Source: Bacteroidota bacterium | GTDB lineage: Bacteria; Bacteroidota; Bacteroidia; Flavobacteriales; Flavobacteriaceae | Assembly: GCA_023386255.1 (NCBI GenBank) | Contig: JAEWKB010000293.1 | Location: forward strand, 1 to 7,815 | Reading direction: 5' to 3' | Length of the DNA: 7,815 nt | Shown here: positions 1 through 5,139 of the stretch, piece by piece | Layout: each line of letters starts with the position of its first letter | Numbering within the stretch: position 1 is the stretch's first letter | Notes under the pieces: generated by a model | Databases searched by the model: none | Told to the model about the DNA's origin: nothing | Seen by the model: only the letters and a program-made list of their open reading frames with translations | Made by a program: the position numbers and the translations under genes

Positions 1-543
1 ACTGCCAAAACAATTTCGGATGAGTTGGGCTAGCTGGATGGTTATAATGATGAAGAGAAGGCAAAGCTGCACAAGATCATAGGCCTTGGTGCGCTGAAAT
101 ATTATATTTTAAAAGTTGACCCGAAGAAACGTATCTTGTTTAACCCTGAAGAATCGGTTGATTTTGCCGGTAATACAGGGCCTTTTATACAATATACTTA
201 TGCAAGGATACAGTCCCTTATCCGCAAAGCTGATTTTGATTTTAGCAGTGCGTTAAATGTCAACGATGTAAACCTGCATGAAAAAGAAAAAGAACTGCTG
301 AAGCTTGTGGCGCAATACCCTGAAATAATTCAGGCTGCTGCCGACAGCCACAGCCCCGCGCTTGTTGCCAATTATGTGTATGACCTGGTGAAGGAGTATA
401 ACTCGTTCTATCAGACCGTGCCTGTGCTTGGCAGCGAAGTGATGAACGAGAAGATTTTCAGGATACAGCTTTCTAAAAAAGTTGGAGATACCATAAAGTC
501 AGCCTTTGCGCTGCTGGGTATTGATGTGCCGGAACGAATGTAA
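1..543 (+). CDS. argS: Arginyl-tRNA synthetase, C-terminal part (5' end outside window; in-frame stop at 31-33)
   Basis: Cytoplasmic class I synthetase that charges tRNA-Arg with arginine. Frame 1 reads from base 1 to the TAA at 541-543, about 180 codons, roughly the last third of a usual ~590-residue ArgRS. Recognisable pieces are GLGALKYYILKVDPKKR (codons at 88-138), NPEESVDFAGNTGPFIQYTYAR (142-207; E. coli ArgRS has the similar FEGNTAPYMQYAYTR), then the helical DALR anticodon-binding domain, ending in the typical LLGIDVPERM. The frame is broken once, by TAG at 31-33, between DELG and LDGY; homologues usually carry a lysine here, so one A-to-T change (AAG to TAG) explains it. Both sides are in the same frame, so it is not a frameshift. 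A TTG at 136 could open a shorter frame, but that would start in the middle of a conserved domain and is not a credible start. The identity is very secure; whether the gene is functional depends on whether the TAG is real. Confidence 0.93.
31..33 (+). other. In-frame amber (TAG) codon interrupting argS
   Basis: The codons around it read GAG TTG GGC TAG CTG GAT GGT, that is E-L-G-stop-L-D-G. Conserved ArgRS sequence continues in the same frame on both sides, so this is a single-codon nonsense change and not an insertion or deletion. It could be a base-call or assembly error, a real mutation in a lineage with a second ArgRS or a suppressor, or a suppressed codon. The first is the simplest explanation. 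Confidence 0.9.
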
Positions 544-561
544 AATAATTGCTGAATTTTT

Positions 562-2049
562 GTGAGCCCCAATAAATCGTATTTTTTCCAGTCTTTTGCC
601 ATAGTAGCTATTTCCATAGCTTCACTCATGGTATTTAAGCAATTCCTGCCTAAGAAGATCTTCACTGAAACTTCCAACATGACCAAAAATGTGGTTATCG
701 ACAGCCTTCTGCTGGAGGCTGTAGAGGCTGAGGGTGGAAAGGCTGAAAAGGATACGTTAAGCAATACCAAAATTACCTTTGAGGCAACAAACGGCATTAA
801 ATTTCCTGCCGAAGCTTTTGAGAACTACAAAGGCTTCCAGCACCTGATAACTTTTTACGAAAAACTGGTACAGCTGGAGCAGACGGGGCAAGGCAATATA
901 CGTATTGCTTACTTTGGCGACTCTATGACCGATGGCGACATGATTGTAAAAGACTTCCGCTCCGCGATGCAGAGCCGCTTTGGCGGTGAGGGCGTTGGGT
1001 TTGTAAATATTACATCAGAGTCGGCGCCGTCACGTACCACACTTGAGCATAAATTCTCCTCTAACTGGAAAACCCTTTCTTACCTTAACGTAAAGAATCC
1101 ACGCAGCCCTTTTGGGGTAAACGGCCACGTATTCTTCACCAAAAAAGACACGGTTAATCCTGTCTGGGTTAAGTATAAGGCACTGCAGTGGCGCCACGTC
1201 AACCAGCTGAATGCACCAACACTGTTCTATGGTAAGTCAGGCAACAGCAAAGGCAAAGTAGCGTTTATAATAGGGAAAGATACAATTTACAAACCGCTGA
1301 ATCCTGCGGCTACAGTAAACACGCTTCAGGTTACACCGGGAGCAATTAAATCTCTGAGAGCTAATTTTATAGCTGCCGATACGATTCCTTTCTACGGGTT
1401 TAACTTTGATGACGGAAGGGGTGTGCATGTAGATAACTTCTCGAACAGGGGCAATTCAGGCCTGCCTATCTCTACCTTCAGCCCTAAGGTGATGAAGGCT
1501 TTCCATGATAAATTGGGGTATGACCTTATAGTGCTGCACTACGGTACAAACGTACTGAACTACGGCTCTTACAACTATTCCTGGTATGAAAAGCGAATGG
1601 CAAACGTAGTAGAGCATTTAAGGAAATGCTTCCCGGGTGCTGCTATACTTGTTGTTTCTACTGCCGATAAAGGTACTAAGTATGACTTAGAGATGAAGAC
1701 CGACTCGGCCGTGGCACCGCTTACCATGGCCCAAAGACGCTATGCGGTAAAAACAAATGCAGCCTACGTAAACCTTTATACTTTAATGGGTGGCGACGGC
1801 TCTATGGTGAAATGGGTAGAAGAAGTGCCGCCGCTTGCCAATAAAGACTATACGCATTTTAACTTCAGGGGTTCCAAAAAGATTGCTGAGCTTATCTACA
1901 ACCAGCTGAACGATGGGTATGAGCAGTATAAAAAGCTACGTGGTGTAAAATCAATTGCACCTGCAAAGCCTACACCGGCCACTCCTAATAAACCTGCTGC
2001 AAAGAAGGACAGTGTAACCCGTAAAACCGACAGTACCTATGCCGGTTAG
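562..2049 (+). CDS. Membrane-anchored SGNH/GDSL-family acyltransferase or esterase
   Basis: 495 residues. SGNH-fold proteins use a Ser-Asp-His centre to move or cleave acyl groups; beside an MBOAT this one is probably the extracytoplasmic O-acyltransferase of the pathway. A hydrophobic segment at residues 9-29 is an anchor or uncleaved signal. Block I is YFGDSMTDGD (117-126), with nucleophile Ser121. A region at about 160-290 has no motif I recognise and probably forms an inserted beta-rich domain. A block II-like Gly lies in NRGNSG (295-300), block III is HYGTN (326-330) with oxyanion Asn330, and block V is KDYTH (428-432) with Asp429 and His432. All key residues are present. The tail from about 463 is rich in Pro, Ala and Lys and probably disordered. 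The GTG start at 562 is chosen because a TGA lies in frame at 553-555 and the next ATG (628) would cut off the hydrophobic segment. There is no clear Shine-Dalgarno, as is usual in this phylum. It begins 18 bases after argS and overlaps the next gene by 11 bases. The substrate is not shown by the sequence. Confidence 0.88.
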   Translation: MSPNKSYFFQSFAIVAISIASLMVFKQFLPKKIFTETSNMTKNVVIDSLLLEAVEAEGGKAEKDTLSNTKITFEATNGIKFPAEAFENYKGFQHLITFYEKLVQLEQTGQGNIRIAYFGDSMTDGDMIVKDFRSAMQSRFGGEGVGFVNITSESAPSRTTLEHKFSSNWKTLSYLNVKNPRSPFGVNGHVFFTKKDTVNPVWVKYKALQWRHVNQLNAPTLFYGKSGNSKGKVAFIIGKDTIYKPLNPAATVNTLQVTPGAIKSLRANFIAADTIPFYGFNFDDGRGVHVDNFSNRGNSGLPISTFSPKVMKAFHDKLGYDLIVLHYGTNVLNYGSYNYSWYEKRMANVVEHLRKCFPGAAILVVSTADKGTKYDLEMKTDSAVAPLTMAQRRYAVKTNAAYVNLYTLMGGDGSMVKWVEEVPPLANKDYTHFNFRGSKKIAELIYNQLNDGYEQYKKLRGVKSIAPAKPTPATPNKPAAKKDSVTRKTDSTYAG

Positions 2050-3475
2050 GGTTATGATAATGATGCTGATGCTGCTTAGCTTCAGGTCATCTGCACAGGT
2101 AGATTCTGTTGCAGTGGAAATTGATACTGCTGCTGTTGCAATAGATACATTGAGCCTGGAGGAACAAGGTGAGGTTATCATTGGGGATAATATCATTACC
2201 AATACTTCTGAACTAAAATTGTTTTTCGAAAAGCTTTATGCCCTTGAAGAACAAAAAACAGGTAAGGTTAATATTGTACACATTGGCGATTCGCACATAC
2301 AGGCTGATCTTTTTACCAAGCTGATCAGGGAGAAACTTCAGGAACGTTTTGGCAACGGCGGAGCCGGCCTTACATTCCCGCACAGGCTGGCCAGGACCAA
2401 TGGTGGGCACTATGTCCGGTTCACTTCTAACACCGCATGGGAGAGCCGCAGGGTCATATACCAGCCGAATGGAATTCCGGTAGGGTTGAGTGGTATAGGG
2501 TTGTCAGGGAAAAGTAATTTTGCTGTGGAAATGGAAGTGCGCGACCCTAATTATGTCTTTAACACCATCAAGATTATTACTCCGGGTAATGTGCCTTCTT
2601 TTGATGTGGCCACTTCTTCAAAAACTATAATACTGGAATCTACAGCGCCGAAAAAAATTACTCATAGGATAAAGAATGGCGAAGTATTGGGAACGATAGC
2701 TGAAAAGTACGGAGTGACTATTACCCAGATAAAGAAACTGAACGGGCTTAAGAACAATAACATCCGTGCAGGGAAAACACTTAAGATACCTACTAACGAA
2801 AAGGAAACGCGGGAGGTAAAGCGCTCTGAATTTATTCCTCTTGGCCTTACTGCCGATAAGTTGTTTAATTACTATTACAGTGAGCAGCCATTATCTAAAC
2901 TTTTTCTTTTGCCTAACAAAGAGTATAAGAAATTTGAACTGAACGGGCTTGTGCTGGAAAAAGATGCTCCGGGGCTTATATACCACAGCATAGGCGTGAA
3001 TGGTGCCAAAGCATCAGATTATAACAGGTACCCGCTGTTCTTTGAACAGCTGCCGGCGCTGCAGCCTGATTTGGTGATTATATCTTTAGGTACAAATGAG
3101 TCGTTCGATAAGGTATCGCAGGAAGAATATAAGCAGCAACTTAACCGCTTTATTGACAGTGTGAAAGAAAAGAATCCTGAAACTGCCATACTGGTTATGA
3201 CGCCGCCGCCATCGCAACTACGCAAAAAGACGCCTAATGCCTATGCCGACAGTTACGCAAAGCAGATACAAATGCAGGAAACGGAGAAAGGCTACGCCTC
3301 CTGGGATCTCTTTTCACTTTTAGGAGGGATGTACGGTATAAAACGAAACTATGCACAAGGTATGCTTACATCGGACAGGGTGCACTATACAAAAGAAGGA
3401 TATGAGAAACAGGGGAGGCTTTTTACAGAGGCTTTCCTGCAGGCCTATGAAACTTTTAAAACCAACAGGAAGTAA
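2039..3475 (+). CDS. Secreted SGNH/GDSL-family protein with internal LysM domain
   Basis: 478 residues. The N-terminus (MPVRVMIMMLMLL...SSAQ) is a short signal peptide, probably cleaved near residue 19, so the protein is likely periplasmic. Block I is VHIGDSHIQAD (80-90), with nucleophile Ser85. A LysM domain lies at about 206-252 (ITHRIKNGEVLGTIAEKYG at its start, IRAGKTLKIP at its end), inserted between block I and the rest of the catalytic core. A block II-like GVNGA is at 319-323, block III is SLGTN (349-353), and block V is SDRVH (445-449) with Asp446 and His449. LysM domains bind N-acetylglucosamine-containing glycans such as peptidoglycan, so I infer action on the cell wall as acyltransferase or deacylase. 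The ATG at 2039 is preferred over the internal ATG at 2054 because it supplies the Arg of the n-region. It overlaps the upstream SGNH gene by 11 bases and the MBOAT gene by one, which suggests translational coupling. Its block I region resembles that of the upstream protein, so the two are probably diverged paralogues. Confidence 0.9.
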   Translation: MPVRVMIMMLMLLSFRSSAQVDSVAVEIDTAAVAIDTLSLEEQGEVIIGDNIITNTSELKLFFEKLYALEEQKTGKVNIVHIGDSHIQADLFTKLIREKLQERFGNGGAGLTFPHRLARTNGGHYVRFTSNTAWESRRVIYQPNGIPVGLSGIGLSGKSNFAVEMEVRDPNYVFNTIKIITPGNVPSFDVATSSKTIILESTAPKKITHRIKNGEVLGTIAEKYGVTITQIKKLNGLKNNNIRAGKTLKIPTNEKETREVKRSEFIPLGLTADKLFNYYYSEQPLSKLFLLPNKEYKKFELNGLVLEKDAPGLIYHSIGVNGAKASDYNRYPLFFEQLPALQPDLVIISLGTNESFDKVSQEEYKQQLNRFIDSVKEKNPETAILVMTPPPSQLRKKTPNAYADSYAKQIQMQETEKGYASWDLFSLLGGMYGIKRNYAQGMLTSDRVHYTKEGYEKQGRLFTEAFLQAYETFKTNRK

Positions 3476-5139
3476 TGTTTAATGATATTGTGCCAAACAT
3501 AACATGGCAGGATGTACAAAACTGGTTTATCTATAACCCTAAAGAGCCATTACTGTTCAACACAGGGCTTTTCCTGGGGCTTTTCCTGGTGTTTTATGCC
3601 ATATATATACTTACGCGAAAAACCTTCCACCTGAGGCTTGTTTATGTAATATGCTTTTCGCTTTTCTTTTATTATAAATCAAGCGGTGTTTACTTCCTGC
3701 TTTTGCTGCTTTCTTCGGTGGTTGATTATACCCTTAGCTATTTCCTGTACAGGGAGCAGCGCACTATGCAGCGTAAAGTTTACTTGTGGTTCAGTGTTAT
3801 TGTTAACCTTACTTTCCTCGGCTATTTTAAGTACACCAACTTCCTTATTGGCAATTATAACGACCTTTTTGGCGGTAAGTTCTCCTTTTATGATGTGATA
3901 TTGCCGGTAGGTATATCGTTCTATACCTTCCAGTCCATAAGTTACATAATTGAAATCTACCGTAAAGAAATAACCCCTGCAAAAAACTACGTAGACTATC
4001 TTTTCTTCGTGTCATTCTTCCCGCAGCTGGTGGCAGGGCCTATTGTAAGGGCGAAGGATTTCATCCCGCAGATATATGCAAAGCTAAATGTGACCAAAGA
4101 TGATATTAATTATGCTTTGTTCCTCATCATTGGCGGCTTAATAAAGAAGACTGTAATATCTGATTATATTTCAGTGAATTTTGTAGACAGGATATTTGAC
4201 TCTCCCAACAGTTATACAGCTTTTGAAAACCTCATGGCTGCCTATGGTTATACCATACAGATATACTGTGATTTCTCAGGATATTCAGACATGGCTATAG
4301 GTATTGCGCTGTTGCTTGGCTTTAAGCTGCCTACTAACTTCAGGACACCATATAAATCAGCATCCATAACCGAGTTCTGGCGCAGGTGGCACATTTCTCT
4401 ATCAACATGGTTAAAAGATTTCCTGTACATTTCTATAGGCGGTAACCGCCACGGGTCGTTTGCCGGTTTCCTGTTCCCCGCTTTGTTCTTTTTTGGGCTT
4501 ATAGTATGGGGTATAACTTATTCGCCATCCAGCCATTGGCCTTTAATTATAAGTATATCAGGATTAATCGTATTCTCCCTTACATTTTTCCTTGCAAAAG
4601 AAAAGGAAAAAACCATGTACACCAATGTAAACCTGCTTACAACAATGCTTTTGGGAGGGTTGTGGCACGGTGCCAGCCTTCGGTTTATAATATGGGGTGC
4701 GCTACATGGTATTGCACTGGCTGTACACAAGCTTTGGATGGACTATTTTCCTTCCTCTAAAGAAAAGGAAAAGACTGCGGGAGGTTACATCTGGAGATTT
4801 ATTTCAATACTTATTACTTTTCACTTTGTAGCATTCTGCTGGCTTTTCTTCAGGGCTAAAGATTTTACCACTGCACTTGATGTTATTAATAACATTGGGC
4901 AGGTAACTTTTAATCCGGAACAGTGGCAAACCATTATCCTCGGCTACAAAAACGTATTTATCCTGATGGGCATAGGCTACGTGTGGCACTTCCTGCCGGA
5001 TAGCTTTACGGTGCAAATGAAGAAGGCTTTTGATGCCACACCAATTGTGGCTAAAGGTGTGCTGCTCGGCCTGGTATACTGGCTGGTATATGCCGCAGCA
5101 TCAGCAGGGCCGCAGCCGTTTATCTATTTCCAGTTTTAA
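3475..5139 (+). CDS. MBOAT-family membrane-bound O-acyltransferase (AlgI/PatA/DltB-like)
   Basis: 554-residue polytopic inner-membrane protein that would accept an acyl group, probably acetyl, on the cytoplasmic side and pass it to the periplasm for O-acylation of an envelope polymer. Family signatures are PVGISFYTFQSISY (144-157), FFPQLVAGPIVR (181-192), CDFSGYSDMAIG (265-276), WRRWHISLS (302-310, conserved His306), GGLWHGAS (394-401, catalytic-type His398) and CWLFFRA (455-461). About a dozen or more hydrophobic helices are visible. The extreme C-terminus is FIYFQF (549-554), matching the Tyr-containing C-terminal hexapeptide described as an acyl shuttle in this family, with Tyr551 as the candidate carrier. 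Compared with the usual AlgI layout there is extra sequence at about 328-384, between the two His motifs, with two hydrophobic stretches. The start overlaps the preceding stop (TAATG at 3473-3477), with AGGAAG at 3467-3472 close upstream. Which polymer is modified cannot be read from this gene; I would not call it algI, patA or dltB. Confidence 0.93.
   Translation: MFNDIVPNITWQDVQNWFIYNPKEPLLFNTGLFLGLFLVFYAIYILTRKTFHLRLVYVICFSLFFYYKSSGVYFLLLLLSSVVDYTLSYFLYREQRTMQRKVYLWFSVIVNLTFLGYFKYTNFLIGNYNDLFGGKFSFYDVILPVGISFYTFQSISYIIEIYRKEITPAKNYVDYLFFVSFFPQLVAGPIVRAKDFIPQIYAKLNVTKDDINYALFLIIGGLIKKTVISDYISVNFVDRIFDSPNSYTAFENLMAAYGYTIQIYCDFSGYSDMAIGIALLLGFKLPTNFRTPYKSASITEFWRRWHISLSTWLKDFLYISIGGNRHGSFAGFLFPALFFFGLIVWGITYSPSSHWPLIISISGLIVFSLTFFLAKEKEKTMYTNVNLLTTMLLGGLWHGASLRFIIWGALHGIALAVHKLWMDYFPSSKEKEKTAGGYIWRFISILITFHFVAFCWLFFRAKDFTTALDVINNIGQVTFNPEQWQTIILGYKNVFILMGIGYVWHFLPDSFTVQMKKAFDATPIVAKGVLLGLVYWLVYAAASAGPQPFIYFQF
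3565..3588 (+). repeat. Perfect 12-base tandem duplication inside the MBOAT gene
   Basis: The unit gggcttttcctg occurs twice head to tail (3565-3576 and 3577-3588) and encodes GLFL-GLFL in the first transmembrane helix. The length is a multiple of three, so gain or loss of a copy would keep the frame. Confidence 0.9.

Noticed and set aside
136..543. Reading the left-edge gene as a separate 135-residue protein starting at TTG 136
   Set aside because: The frame upstream of 136 encodes further conserved ArgRS sequence back to base 1, interrupted only by the TAG at 31-33, so TTG 136 lies inside a domain.
541..562. Promoter or terminator between argS and the first SGNH gene
   Set aside because: The gap is 18 bases, with no hairpin and no convincing match to the Bacteroidota promoter pattern.
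411..797. 128-codon open frame on the minus strand across the argS/SGNH junction
   Set aside because: It runs antisense over two well-supported genes, has Ser-rich unconvincing composition and matches no family I know.
2039..3475. Calling the LysM protein a cell-wall amidase or endopeptidase
   Set aside because: No NlpC/P60, M23 or amidase motif is present; the catalytic residues are those of an SGNH fold (GDS, GTN, DxxH).
4506..4760. 84-codon plus-strand frame within the MBOAT gene
   Set aside because: It is an out-of-frame shadow of the MBOAT coding sequence; the conserved GGLWHG motif is in the other frame.
3475..5139. Naming the operon an alginate acetylation (algI/algJ/algF) locus
   Set aside because: The MBOAT is AlgI-like, but no alginate biosynthesis gene is in view and the LysM domain argues for another glycan.
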